Positions 37,035-47,500 of a stretch of DNA of 64,000 nucleotides are shown piece by piece. The notes beneath the pieces were generated by a model. The model was not told where the DNA came from, ran no database searches, and was given only the letters and a program-made list of their open reading frames with translations. A program made the position numbers and the translations under genes. Position 1 is the stretch's first letter; every line of letters begins with the position of its first letter. The stretch is from Bifidobacterium breve (GTDB taxonomy: Bacteria > Actinomycetota > Acidimicrobiia > Acidimicrobiales > Acidimicrobilacustridaceae): the NCBI GenBank assembly GCA_945860545.1, contig CAMAQM010000005.1, positions 1 to 64,000 on the forward strand. Direction: 5' to 3'.

Positions 37035-39278
37035 GTGGAGGAGACACACCACACGTTCTGTCGCATCTGCGAGTCACTGTGCGGACTTGAGGTCACCGTC
37101 GACAACGGGACCGTGACACGAATCCGGCCCGACGAGCACCACGTCGGCACCGCAGGGTTCGCCTGCATCAAAGGGGTCAAGCAGCACAAGCTGTACGCCT
37201 CGCCCGACCGGCTCGAGCACCCGATGCGTCGCGACGGCGAAACGTGGTCGGCGGTGAGTTGGCCCGAGGCCGAGGCCGACATCGGGCAGCGGGTACGGGC
37301 CATCGTCGATCAACACGGCCCCAACGCGGTGGCCATGTACGTCGGGACCGCCGCAGGTTTCGGGGTGCTCCACCCGGTGTTCGCCCAAGGGTTCATGGAC
37401 GGCATCGGGTCGGAATCCATGTTCGCCAGCGCCACCCAGGACTGTTCGAACAAGTTCGCCGCCGCCCGCGAGATCTACGGGTTCCCGTTCACCCAGCCGT
37501 TCCCCGACGTGGACCGCACCAACTGCCTCGTCGTCGTGGGGGCGAACCCCGTGGTGTCGAAATGGTCGTTCCTCCAGGTGGCCGACCCCACCAAACGGCT
37601 CCGCGAGATCGCCGAACGAGGCGGCCGAGTCATCGTGGTGGACCCCCGGTTCACCGAAACGGCGCGGGCCGCCACCGACCACGTGTTCATCCGGCCCGAC
37701 ACCGACGTGTTCTTCTACCTGTCGTTCCTCAACGAGGTGCTCGCCACGGGGCGCATCGACGAGGCACTGGTGGCGGACCACACCACCGGCATCGACGAGA
37801 TCACCGAACTGGTGGCACCGTGGACACCGGAGCGCACCGCTGAGGTCACCGGCATCGAACCCGAGGTGCTGCGCAGCGTGGTCGCTGCCTACCTCGACGC
37901 CGACGGGGCGGCGCTCTACTCGTCCACCGGCGTCAACATGGGCTCCAATGGGGTACTGGCGTACTGGCTGCAAGAGGTCATCAACGCCGTGGCCGGCAAC
38001 CTCGACCGCAGCGGCGGCACCCTGGTGGGCAAAGGCATTTTCGACTTCGCCAAGTTCGGCAAACGCACCGGCACACTCATGAGCGACGCCACGTCACGCA
38101 TCGGCGGGTTCCGCAAGGTCAACGACGCGTTCCCCGGTGGCATCCTCGCCGATGAGATCCTCACGAACGGCCCCGGTCGCATCCGGGCGCTGTTCGTCAC
38201 CGGGGGCAACCCGCTCATCACCATGGCCGACGCCGGCCGACTGCGCGAAGCGTTCGGTCAGCTCGAACTGCTCGTCACCGTCGACATCTACCGCAACGAG
38301 ACCGGTTCACTGGCGCACTACACCCTGCCCGCCACCGACCCACTCCAGCGCGACGACCTGCCGTTCATCTTCCCGCTGGTGCTCGGCATGCAGTCAAGGC
38401 CCTACCTGCAGGCCACCCGGGCGGTCAGTGCCCCCCGGGGCGAACAACGCGACGAGGCCTCGATCTACCTGGCGCTGGGCAAGGCGTGCAATGCGCCCAT
38501 CTTCGGTTCGAGACGGGCGCAGCGAATGCTTGAGCGCATGGCTGCCCGCCACGCCCGCCGACACGGTCTCGCCCACCCCACCGTGCCGTCCGAGAAGTTG
38601 TTGAACCTGCTTTTGCGGGTCACCCGCCAACCCGGGTTCCGCAAACTCCTCGGCCACCCGCACGGCCTCGCCCGTCCGCCGGCCCAACCCGGATCGTTCC
38701 TCGGGAAGCGCATCGTCACCGACGACCGCAGGGTGCATCTCGCCCCACAGCGCCTCATGTCGGCCGCCGGACGTCTCGACGCGGCGTTCAGCGCCGCCCT
38801 CGACCGGGCTGACCGCATGCTCCTCATCACCAAGCGGCACACCAAAACCCACAATTCGTGGACCCACAACCACCCCGAGATGGTGGCCAACGGGTTCACC
38901 ACCAACCACCTCTACCTGCATCCCGCCGACGGGGAACGTCTCGGTCTCGGCGACGACGACCTCGCCGACGTGACGTCGGCGACCGCAACGGTCAGGGTCC
39001 CGGTCCGGCTCCACCACGAACTCATGGAAGGGGTGTGTGCCCTGCCCCACGGGTGGGGTCACCAGCACGCCACCGGACTGTCGGTGGCGTCGCGCACCAC
39101 CGGGGTGAACGTGAACCTGCTCGCCGCGTCGGGACCCGACGCCATCGACCCCGTCTCGGGCATGTCGCACCTCACTGGGATCCCCGTCGACATCGCCCCA
39201 GCGACCGGTCCCCTCGACCCCGACTCGTGGTCGGGGATGCCCCCCGCCGAGACGCCGGTGGGTATCAGCTCACACTGA
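37035..39278 (+). CDS. Molybdopterin-dependent oxidoreductase (formate dehydrogenase / BisC-like)
   Basis: N-terminal CRICESLCGLEVTVDNGTVTRIRPDEHHVGTAGFACIKG Fe-S motif; LVVVGANPVVSKWSF; C-terminal molybdopterin-dinucleotide binding region. Confidence 0.88.
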   Translation: MEETHHTFCRICESLCGLEVTVDNGTVTRIRPDEHHVGTAGFACIKGVKQHKLYASPDRLEHPMRRDGETWSAVSWPEAEADIGQRVRAIVDQHGPNAVAMYVGTAAGFGVLHPVFAQGFMDGIGSESMFASATQDCSNKFAAAREIYGFPFTQPFPDVDRTNCLVVVGANPVVSKWSFLQVADPTKRLREIAERGGRVIVVDPRFTETARAATDHVFIRPDTDVFFYLSFLNEVLATGRIDEALVADHTTGIDEITELVAPWTPERTAEVTGIEPEVLRSVVAAYLDADGAALYSSTGVNMGSNGVLAYWLQEVINAVAGNLDRSGGTLVGKGIFDFAKFGKRTGTLMSDATSRIGGFRKVNDAFPGGILADEILTNGPGRIRALFVTGGNPLITMADAGRLREAFGQLELLVTVDIYRNETGSLAHYTLPATDPLQRDDLPFIFPLVLGMQSRPYLQATRAVSAPRGEQRDEASIYLALGKACNAPIFGSRRAQRMLERMAARHARRHGLAHPTVPSEKLLNLLLRVTRQPGFRKLLGHPHGLARPPAQPGSFLGKRIVTDDRRVHLAPQRLMSAAGRLDAAFSAALDRADRMLLITKRHTKTHNSWTHNHPEMVANGFTTNHLYLHPADGERLGLGDDDLADVTSATATVRVPVRLHHELMEGVCALPHGWGHQHATGLSVASRTTGVNVNLLAASGPDAIDPVSGMSHLTGIPVDIAPATGPLDPDSWSGMPPAETPVGISSH

Positions 39279-39292
39279 GGGTCGCGAGCGGG

Positions 39293-39745
39293 TCACTTGG
39301 CGGGCAACCCGGCGTCGGCGAAGGCCACACCCTTCCAGGTCCCGCCCTCGTCGACGAACACGTTGACCCGAGAGGTGGGGGTCTGGGCCACACCGTCCCT
39401 GTCGATCGATGCCCTGTAGGACACCACCAGTACGCCGGGCGCTGCGCTCACCGTGATGTCAGACACCTGTGGGTTCTCAAAGCACACCGACCCAATGACG
39501 TCGAGCACCTCGGACTTCGACTTGGCGCCGGTGGCGGTCACCGACTGGAACGCCGGGTCCAACAATGCGCCGTACCGCTCCACATCCCGCCCCTCGCAGT
39601 CGAGCGTGTCGTAGTACTCGTTCACCAACTGGGCACCAACCTGGTCGGCCGCCGCCTGATCGAGTGTCGGAGGCGTCGACGAGCACGCCGTGACCACGAG
39701 GGCAACAGTGGCGGCCAGAAGGGCAATGGGGCGGATGGTACGCAT
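39293..39745 (-). CDS. Putative lipoprotein
   Basis: MRTIRPIALLAATVALVVTACSSTPPTLDQAAADQVGAQLVNEYYDTLDC, signal peptide with lipobox (VTAC). Confidence 0.7.
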   Translation of the reverse strand: MRTIRPIALLAATVALVVTACSSTPPTLDQAAADQVGAQLVNEYYDTLDCEGRDVERYGALLDPAFQSVTATGAKSKSEVLDVIGSVCFENPQVSDITVSAAPGVLVVSYRASIDRDGVAQTPTSRVNVFVDEGGTWKGVAFADAGLPAK

Positions 39746-39818
39746 CGGGTTCACCTCGGTGCTCGGGATCCGGAACTGCCGGCGAACCTAGTACGGCTGC
39801 GCCGGTGGGCAGTCGACC

Positions 39819-41486
39819 TCAGGTGGGGGTCAGACGCTCCCGGAGTTCGCGTTTGAGGATCTTCCCCGTCGCACCGCGTGGAAGCGGTTCATCGGTGAAC
39901 ACCACGACAGAAGGCACCTTGAATGGAGCGAGATGGGTTGACAGGTGATGGCGCAGGTCCTGCTCGGTCAGCGTCTGCCCGGCACGCACCATGATCGCGG
40001 CGGCGACCTCCTCGCCGAGACGATCATGGGGAACGCCGAACACGGCAGCCTCGTGGACGGCGGGGTGGGTGTAGATGGCCGCTTCCACTTCGGCGCCGTA
40101 CACGTTCTCCCCACCACGCAGGATCATGTCCTTGGCCCGGTCCTCCACGAACACGAACCCTTCGTCGTCGATACGGCCAATGTCACCGGTGCGCAACCAG
40201 CCGTCCACGATGGTCTCCGCCGTTGCCTCAGGACGGTTCCAGTAGCCACGGATGAGGTTCGGACCGCTGAACCAGATCTCCCCGACCTCGCCGGGGGGCA
40301 GGTCGTTTCCGTCGTCGTCACGCACCACCACCCCCATCACGGGCAGCACCCGGCCGGTCGAGCGCGGTTTGCGAAGGTAGTCATCAGCGGAGTTCTGCGG
40401 GCCGTAGGCGTTCGTCTCGGTCATGCCGTAACCGATGCCCGGGCGGCCGTTGCGAAATCCGCGCTCGACCCGGTCGACGAGTTCGGGTGGGGCGGGAGCG
40501 CCGCCACCGCCGACGGACAACAGCGAACTCGTGTCGGTTGAAGCGAACGTGGAGGCCTCAAGCAGGTCCCAACTCATGGTGGGGACCCCCACGAAGTGGG
40601 TGACCCGTTCACGTTCGATGAGTTGCAACGCCCGCTCGGCGTCCCACTTGTAGAGCATCACGAGTTTGCAGCCGCTGGCCACGCAGCTCAGCATCACCGG
40701 CACCAGTCCGGTCACGTGGAACAGCGGCACCACGAGAATGAACGTGGTCGTCCACGGGTGCGGTTCACGTGGCGGGTCCATGGCGGCGTTCACCCGGGCA
40801 CGGGCCCCATACGACATGAGGGCGTGAACGACCGCCCGGTGGGTCGACACCGCACCCTTGGGGTGACCGGTGGTGCCCGAGGTGTACAGGATTATGGCGT
40901 CGTCATCGGTGGTGGGCGCCTGGGCCGGGGGTCCGGCATTGGCCACCACCACCTCGTCGAATGCGTCGACCCCGGGGAACGGATCTGACGCCGAGCGGAC
41001 GACCACCCCGGTGATGCCAAGCACGTCAAGGGATCCGGCGGCGCGTTCGATGCGTTCGGTGTCCGCCACGAGCAGGCGAGCTCCCGAGTCCTCGAGCCCG
41101 TAGTGGAGCTCTTCGGCCACCCACCAGGCGTTCATGCACACGGCGACGGCCCCAACGGACACGGTGGCGGCGAACGCCACGATCCACTCGGGGTAGTTGC
41201 GCATGGCGATCGCCACCCGGTCTCCCGGAGCGATCCCGTACCGTTCGACGAGGGCGGTGGCGAACCCGTCGATGCGGGCGAGTACCTCACCAATGGTGAA
41301 CACCTCGTCTTCGAACACGAGGAACGCTGCGTCGGGGTCGCGTTGCCGCAACGAGCCGAACAGGTCCCGCAAGGTTGCTGGTGCCCGGGCGAAGACCCGT
41401 TCGGAGCGGCCGTTGCGCACGACCTCGACCGTTTCGTACGGACCATCGGGCCCGAGAACCGCGGCCACGGCCTCATCCCACGTCAC
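39819..41486 (-). CDS. Acyl-CoA synthetase / AMP-dependent ligase
   Basis: IILYTSGTTGHPKGAVSTHRA, IGYGMTETNAYGPQ, GWLRTGDIGRIDDEGFVFVEDRAKDMILRGGENVYGAEVE, PRGATGKILKRELRE. Start GTG 41486 inferred. Confidence 0.9.
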   Translation of the reverse strand: MTWDEAVAAVLGPDGPYETVEVVRNGRSERVFARAPATLRDLFGSLRQRDPDAAFLVFEDEVFTIGEVLARIDGFATALVERYGIAPGDRVAIAMRNYPEWIVAFAATVSVGAVAVCMNAWWVAEELHYGLEDSGARLLVADTERIERAAGSLDVLGITGVVVRSASDPFPGVDAFDEVVVANAGPPAQAPTTDDDAIILYTSGTTGHPKGAVSTHRAVVHALMSYGARARVNAAMDPPREPHPWTTTFILVVPLFHVTGLVPVMLSCVASGCKLVMLYKWDAERALQLIERERVTHFVGVPTMSWDLLEASTFASTDTSSLLSVGGGGAPAPPELVDRVERGFRNGRPGIGYGMTETNAYGPQNSADDYLRKPRSTGRVLPVMGVVVRDDDGNDLPPGEVGEIWFSGPNLIRGYWNRPEATAETIVDGWLRTGDIGRIDDEGFVFVEDRAKDMILRGGENVYGAEVEAAIYTHPAVHEAAVFGVPHDRLGEEVAAAIMVRAGQTLTEQDLRHHLSTHLAPFKVPSVVVFTDEPLPRGATGKILKRELRERLTPT

Positions 41487-41520
41487 ATTGCACCCCCCTG
41501 CACGCCCCTCGGGGCGGCGA

Positions 41521-42249
41521 CTAGTTCCTGACGAACAACAACTGGAACTCCACGGTGGCGATGTCCGCAACCGACAACACGATCGGTGCCGATGGCGGCA
41601 CGACGTTGTAGTCCGTGAAGGCGATGTCGAACGCTCCCACCACCACGATGGTCCCATCCACAAGTTGGGCCTCGATGGGGACCTGCACCGGCCGGGTGAC
41701 ACCATGAGCGGTGAATTCGCCCTTGACGGTGACCGACACGGGTGACCCCGCCGCTGCACCGGGGCCGAGGGTGACCGGTTCGGTCAGCGTGAACGTGGCG
41801 GCGGGGAACTGCTGGGTCTCGAGAGCCAGTTGCACCCGGTTGTCGCGGCGGGCCTCGTCGGTGGTGATCGAGGTCATGTCCACCGTGAACTCCGCTGCGG
41901 TCAACTCGTCACCGGCGATGGTGAGCGACCCGGTGACCTCTCCGGTGCGGCCCACAGCGGTGGTGGACCCGATGTTGGCAAGTTCCTCCTCGACCCGGAA
42001 CCCGGCGAACGATCCGGTGGCGGACTGGAAGTCGAAGGTGCCCGTCTCGGTGTCAAGGGTCCAGGCCCCGTCAACCGAACCGGTCCCCGACACCGGGTCC
42101 ACCGAACCGTTGGCTGCCTCCACCTGTTCGGTTGCCGTGGACAGGTTGACCTGTTCGGGTGCGTCGTCGCGAAGGAACCACCACAACGCTCCACCGACCA
42201 CGACGACCGCCACAACAATGACCACGACGACCACGGACTTCTTTGACAC
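41521..42249 (-). CDS. YceI family protein with N-terminal TM anchor
   Basis: VSKKSVVVVVIVVAVVVVGGALWWF anchor; GEVTGSLTIAGDELTAAEFTVDMTSITTDEARRDNRVQ.LETQQFPAATFTLTEPV and GEFTAHGVTRPVQVPIEAQL are YceI-like. Confidence 0.85.
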   Translation of the reverse strand: MSKKSVVVVVIVVAVVVVGGALWWFLRDDAPEQVNLSTATEQVEAANGSVDPVSGTGSVDGAWTLDTETGTFDFQSATGSFAGFRVEEELANIGSTTAVGRTGEVTGSLTIAGDELTAAEFTVDMTSITTDEARRDNRVQLALETQQFPAATFTLTEPVTLGPGAAAGSPVSVTVKGEFTAHGVTRPVQVPIEAQLVDGTIVVVGAFDIAFTDYNVVPPSAPIVLSVADIATVEFQLLFVRN

Positions 42250-42429
42250 GACCGCACCTCCACCCAGCGGGTCCTCCCCGACTCCGGACCCGCAGGCTAC
42301 CGGCCAGAACCAACCGACTGCTGCGGCAAGGTGGTTGCCGTCCGTTGATGACGGCGGCGAGCGTCCCGGGAGGACGTGTCGGGGTTGACCGGTCATCCCC
42401 CCTCGCCCGGCTGCGCTACGGTGGGCCGG

Positions 42430-43059
42430 GTGAGCCGGCCTATGAGCAGCGTGTTCTCGCTGATCGGCTTGCTCCTCGTCGCCGCCCCCTCGGCGGTGGC
42501 CGCCCACTGCAGCGGGTATGAACTCGTGAGCCGTTTCGAGTCGGTGCTGGGCCCGCTTGGTACTGACCCCCACGCTCACCACAGCGTCGGAACCGACGTC
42601 CACACCCAGCACCTCCCACTCATCCCGATCACGACCGGGGCGCTCCTGGTGGGGTCGCTGGCTCTTCTGACGGTCGTGCTCGCCGGACGTCGACTCGGCG
42701 GCTTGCCCCGCATTGACCTCACCGAACTCGTAGTCGCCCAGTTCGCCGTGGTCGCAACCATTGAACTCGGCGGACTAGCCACTGGCATGTCGCCTCGCGC
42801 CGCCCTGGTCATCGCCGGCATGCTCCTGCAGGTCCCCGTTGCCATCGCCATCTTCCACCTCGCACGCCACGTCCGACGTCTCGTGGCCCGCCTCATCGCC
42901 GGGCCTCGGCCGGCGCTCACCGCCGAAGCGCCTGAGACCTTCACACCCGCACCTCTCACCCCGGTCCGGCGCATCGTCTGGGCCACCCCTGGCACCGTTC
43001 GGGGACCTCCTGTCAGCGCAGCCAGCCCAAACCGGCTGCGCACGTGCGTTGCCGGCTGA
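42430..43059 (+). CDS. Hypothetical membrane protein
   Basis: VSRPMSSVFSLIGLLLVAAPSAVAAHC signal-like start, His-containing loop GTDPHAHHSVGTDVHTQHLP, several TM helices; immediately upstream of the ycnI-like gene. Start may be ATG 42442. Confidence 0.65.
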   Translation: MSRPMSSVFSLIGLLLVAAPSAVAAHCSGYELVSRFESVLGPLGTDPHAHHSVGTDVHTQHLPLIPITTGALLVGSLALLTVVLAGRRLGGLPRIDLTELVVAQFAVVATIELGGLATGMSPRAALVIAGMLLQVPVAIAIFHLARHVRRLVARLIAGPRPALTAEAPETFTPAPLTPVRRIVWATPGTVRGPPVSAASPNRLRTCVAG

Positions 43060-43093
43060 CCACTGACAACGATCAATCGACAGGAGTTCAATC

Positions 43094-43798
43094 ATGAATC
43101 GCAAGACTGTTGCGCGCGCCGCGCTCGGCGCGCTCGTCGCCATGGGCCTTCTCGCCGTGGCCAACCCCGCTGGGGCCCACACCACCGTGACCCCAAGCGA
43201 AGCCTCTGCAGGCGGGTACACCACGGTGTACTTCCAGGTTCCGCACGGCTGTGACGGCGAACCCACCAACGTGGTGTCGGTCCAGCTGACCGAGGACATC
43301 CAGTCGGTCAAGGCCGAGATGGTTCCGGGGTGGACGGCGACCTACACCAAGGCGCCGCTGTCCCAGCCGTTCGAGTCCTACGGCCGACAGATCACCGAGT
43401 ACGTCTCGGCCATCACCTGGACTGCGGACGGGGCACCACTTCCCGACGACCAGTTCATGCGCTTCGGCGTCTCGATGAAGGTGCCGGACGCCCCCGGCGA
43501 GCAGTTGCTGCTCCCGTCGGTGCAGACGTGCCCTTCAGGAGCCCAGGAAGCGTGGATCGACCCCAATCCTGACAGTGAGCACCCCGCTCCTCAACTGACG
43601 CTCACCGCAGCGTCGGGCGATGGTCATGGTGGCGGCTCGGGGATGGCCGATAACGCGTCGACCACTGAGACCGCAGCAGCGACGACGACCTCTGAATCGT
43701 CGAGCAGTCCCGCTGCACTCATCGTGGCGATCATCGCCCTGGTCGTGGCAGCCATTGCCGGAGTGGTGGCAATCGGAAACCGCAAGCAAGCCAGCTGA
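43094..43798 (+). CDS. YcnI-like (DUF1775) copper-associated protein with C-terminal TM anchor
   Basis: GAHTTVTPSEASAGGYTTVYFQVPHGCDGEPTNVVSVQLTEDIQSVKAEMVPGW; SD aggag upstream; C-terminal TM helix. Confidence 0.85.
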   Translation: MNRKTVARAALGALVAMGLLAVANPAGAHTTVTPSEASAGGYTTVYFQVPHGCDGEPTNVVSVQLTEDIQSVKAEMVPGWTATYTKAPLSQPFESYGRQITEYVSAITWTADGAPLPDDQFMRFGVSMKVPDAPGEQLLLPSVQTCPSGAQEAWIDPNPDSEHPAPQLTLTAASGDGHGGGSGMADNASTTETAAATTTSESSSSPAALIVAIIALVVAAIAGVVAIGNRKQAS

Positions 43799-43818
43799 GA
43801 ATGGGGAAGGAGACAGCC

Positions 43819-44439
43819 ATGGAAAACCACGAACCCCAATCCCGCTCACTGCGGACCCGACGAGGCTCCCGCCTCGTAAGTGCCGGAGTGATCGCCGGTG
43901 CACTGGTGGTTGGATCGGTGGCCTGCTCAAGCGGTGAGACGGCCACCGAGACGAGCACCACGTCGGCTCCTTCGACGACCGCCGCAACCGCGGCGCTCGT
44001 CTCGGTGTCGGATCCGTGGGCCCGGCAATCACCGATGATGGCGAGCATGGGGGCTGCCTACATGAACCTCGTCGGTGGAGACACCGACGATGCCCTCGTG
44101 AGCGCCAGCGTGCCCACCTCGGTGGCTGCGTCGGTGGAACTGCATGAGACCACCATGTCCGATGAGTCCGCCGGCGACAGTTCGATGGATGACTCCATGG
44201 ATGACTCGATGGGCGATTCCATGAATGACTCCATGAACGGTGGCGGCATGATGACCATGAAGCAGGTGACGTCGATCCCGGTACCGGCAGGCCAGACGGT
44301 CAAGCTGGAGCCGGGCGGTTACCACGTCATGCTCATCGACCTCGCCGGTCCACTCACCCCGGGAACCACCCTTGAGCTCACCCTGACCTTCGCCAGCGGT
44401 GAAACCCTCACGGTGCCCACCGAGGTACGGGCCGCCTAG
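43819..44439 (+). CDS. PCu(A)C-type copper chaperone lipoprotein with Met-rich insert
   Basis: GSVACSSGETATET lipobox; SDPWARQSPMMASMGAAYMNLVGGDTDDALVSA and PVPAGQTVKLEPGGYHVMLIDLAGPLTPGTTLELTLTFASG are PCuAC-type; AAGGAG precedes the ATG. Confidence 0.85.
   Translation: MENHEPQSRSLRTRRGSRLVSAGVIAGALVVGSVACSSGETATETSTTSAPSTTAATAALVSVSDPWARQSPMMASMGAAYMNLVGGDTDDALVSASVPTSVAASVELHETTMSDESAGDSSMDDSMDDSMGDSMNDSMNGGGMMTMKQVTSIPVPAGQTVKLEPGGYHVMLIDLAGPLTPGTTLELTLTFASGETLTVPTEVRAA
44182..44241 (+). repeat. Five imperfect 12-bp tandem repeats encoding SMDD/SMND units inside the PCuAC gene
   Basis: tcgatggatgac tccatggatgac tcgatgggcgat tccatgaatgac tccatgaacggt. Confidence 0.8.
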
Positions 44440-44449
44440 CCAATACCCC

Positions 44450-44495
44450 GTGCGATGCGGCCCCGCTGGCACATGCCGGCGGGGCCGCATCGCAC
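44450..44495. terminator. Perfect 17-bp inverted repeat between convergent genes (putative bidirectional terminator)
   Basis: gtgcgatgcggccccgc - tggcacatgccg - gcggggccgcatcgcac; lies between the stop at 44439 (+) and the stop at 44560 (-). Confidence 0.7.
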
Positions 44496-44559
44496 AATCA
44501 GGCCGCTCGGTCCCCTGACCATGTCGGTATCCACACGGCCTGAGCGCGTTGCGATCCTG

Positions 44560-47500
44560 CTACGCGGGGGCGCCCCGACGGCGCGCCGACCACAGGAGAA
44601 CCACCCCGAGGCCTACGAGTCCCACAGCAAGCCACGCTGGACCGAATCCTCCGAGGCCGGTTGCCGGCAGACCCCCCGCACCCGGCTCGTAGCGGTTGGT
44701 CACCACCACCCGGGTGGGTCCACTCACCGTGAACGCATCCGGTGTCTGACCACCGCTGACGACAATCTGTGTCGATACTGCGCCTCGTGCGTCGGGCTCA
44801 GTGACCGAACAGGTTGCCCCGACCGGAACCGCCACCTGAACCGACGCTCCAGCGGAGATCTCGAGGCGGGAGGAAGGATCGCCGGTCATGGCGAAGGGGG
44901 CACCACTACCCGAGAGGTTCAGGCGTGACGAGCCGACGGCGCAGTCGAGATTGATCACGAACGATCCACCGGGCCCGACGCCGTCGAGTTCCTTGGCGAC
45001 CTCAACCACGGCGAGAGGGAACTCGTTGGTGGCCACCACGTCGACAGCCGGTTGGTCGACGGCGGGGATGGTTACGGTGCCCACCGCACGGGGCACGTCA
45101 CCGTCCGCCGAACCGTCGTTGACCTCGGTCACGGTGCACACGGCACCGACCGGGATCGGGTTCACGTACCCCACCAGTTGGTCGACGTCGAGCACCAACT
45201 CGGGGTACCCGGGCAGGTCATAGCCTGCCAGCGTGCACGTCGTGGCGAACCTGAACGGTCCTGTCGCCCAACGCACCCCGTCGCCAGCGAGCACCTTGGT
45301 GACCCGGATACCGGACTCGTCGGCGCCGGCCCGGCTGCCGCCGGGTTCGTAGGTGTTCGTGGCGGTGATCGTCACGTCCTGGTCCATAGCGTCGATGGTG
45401 ACCTTGGCGTTCACCGTGGCGCTCACCGCCACCTCGGTGGCACCCACCGTGTCGGTCTCCGTCGCCCAGCACCGCGACCCGAGCGGAACCGTGTCGTCGA
45501 TGAGCGTCGACTCACCACCGGCGAGCACGACGGTCTCATCGATGAACACCTGCGTCCCGTCACCGTTGACGAGGTCTCGTTCGCACTGGACCCGAAGAGT
45601 GAAAAGGGCGCCAGCCATTGGTGCCGCTGCGGATCCGTTGAGCACTTTGGCCACGCTGATCGATCCGGCCGGGTAGTCGTTGGTCACGGTGACCTCAACG
45701 GGTCCGGGCGGTTCCGGGTCGTAACTGGGAATGACGAACGATCCCGCCGGGGAGACGGTGGAGCCTGCGGCGTCGCCGGGGTTGGGCTCGGTGACCGTGC
45801 AGAGGTAGCCGGCGGGGATCGGGCTGACCGTGCCGGTCAGGTCGTCGGGCCACAGGGTGAGCTCTTCGATCACGGGATCGAGCCCACCGAGCGGGTCGGT
45901 GCACGCCACCCGAACGAGGTATGGGCCTTGAGCCCACTGTGATGCTGCCCCGTCGAGTTCCTTGGTGACCAGCACCCCACCGGTGGTGTACGTGTTGGTC
46001 ACCTCAACCTCAGTGCCAGGAAGGGCCTGGGGGTTGTTGGGGTCGAACTCGTCGACGAGCACCGTGACGGTCGTTCCCTCCTCGGTTGGAGCGTTGGAGG
46101 GGGCCATGGTCACCTCCATGGCCTCGCGGGTCTCGGTCTCGGTCACGTCACAGGTGGTTCCCACCGGCAGGTCACCGATGGTGGCCGACTCGCCGTCGTT
46201 GAGTGCCAGCTGTTGGGGGAACCCGGGCAACAGGTCCGACGGCCCGGGGAACGCACAACTCACATCGAAAAGGTACGGCCCGGGAATCGGCACCGGCTGC
46301 ACGTCGTCCCACACGACCGCCTTGGACACGGTGAGCGCTCCGGTGTCGAACTCGTTGATCACCGCCACGGGTGCGGGGTCGTTGGCGTTGATACCGACGA
46401 CTGCAGCGCTCTCCTCGCCCGCCATGTTCGACTGCCCGCCCTGGGAGTTCGTCTCCCACACCCGACACGTCGCGGCATCAGGCACCAACGGACCGGTGTA
46501 GCTGCCGCCGTCGACGAGGGTGAACGTCCCTGACGCCACCTCGGTCACCACCTCGTCGGGGGTGGTGACCTCACAGATGTAGGCCATCTGGAATGGCTCA
46601 AGCGGCACTCCCGGGGGGAGTCCTTCGACGGTCTTGTTGGCGACGAAGGTCCCCAGTGGCATCCCCACGCCGACCTTGAGTGGTTCGGTGGCGGGGAGCA
46701 CCGTGGTCTGGCCGCCGGGCAGACGGAAACTTGGACGGTAGGCGAACGAGTTCCACGCCACAGGCTCACCCAGCGACGACGTGAGGTCGATCGGCGCCCG
46801 CATCGACCACACCAGTGAGAACGACTCACCGGGGTCCAACAGGTCGTTGGCGGGGAACGACATGGTGGTCCGGAACCCGGTGACGCTCGCCCCGAACGGG
46901 GCGTTGAACGCCGACGGCGGGCACGTATCCGCCGGCGGTCGGGCCAGGTTCGCCGTGCAGAAGGCCGAACTGGGGAAACCGGCGGTGGTGTAGCCGGTGG
47001 TCACGCCCGGGTAGTCCTCAACGTTGGTGACTCCGCTGAGCATGGTGGGGCGCTGGTTCCATTGGGTGCCGCGGGCCTGTCCCGACAACAACACCCCGAC
47101 GTCACCCTGCACCGGGAGTCCATCGACGAGGACGATCTCCGTTGCGGGGTTGGTGCCGCTGTTCACGCCACGGATCAGGTAGTCGATGGTGCCCCCGGCG
47201 GGGACCCGGGCCGTGCACGGGTAACGGGTGTAGACCCGGTCGTCGTTGACGTAGCGCGGGCAGCTCGGATCGTCGGGGGACACGATCTGGCCTGCAGCGT
47301 TGCGCAACCCGAGACCAGGATCGGCGGCAATCCACTTCTCGGCGATGAAGTCGTCGCCCGCCAGCGTCGTCACCGTGGTCGCCCCGGTGCAGAACCGGCC
47401 CTGGCCGTAGAGGGCATTGTTCACCACCGACGTTCCTGCGCAACCAAGGTCGGGATCGGAACCGCTGGCGCCGGCGGTGTTGGTCAGGACCTCACCGGCG

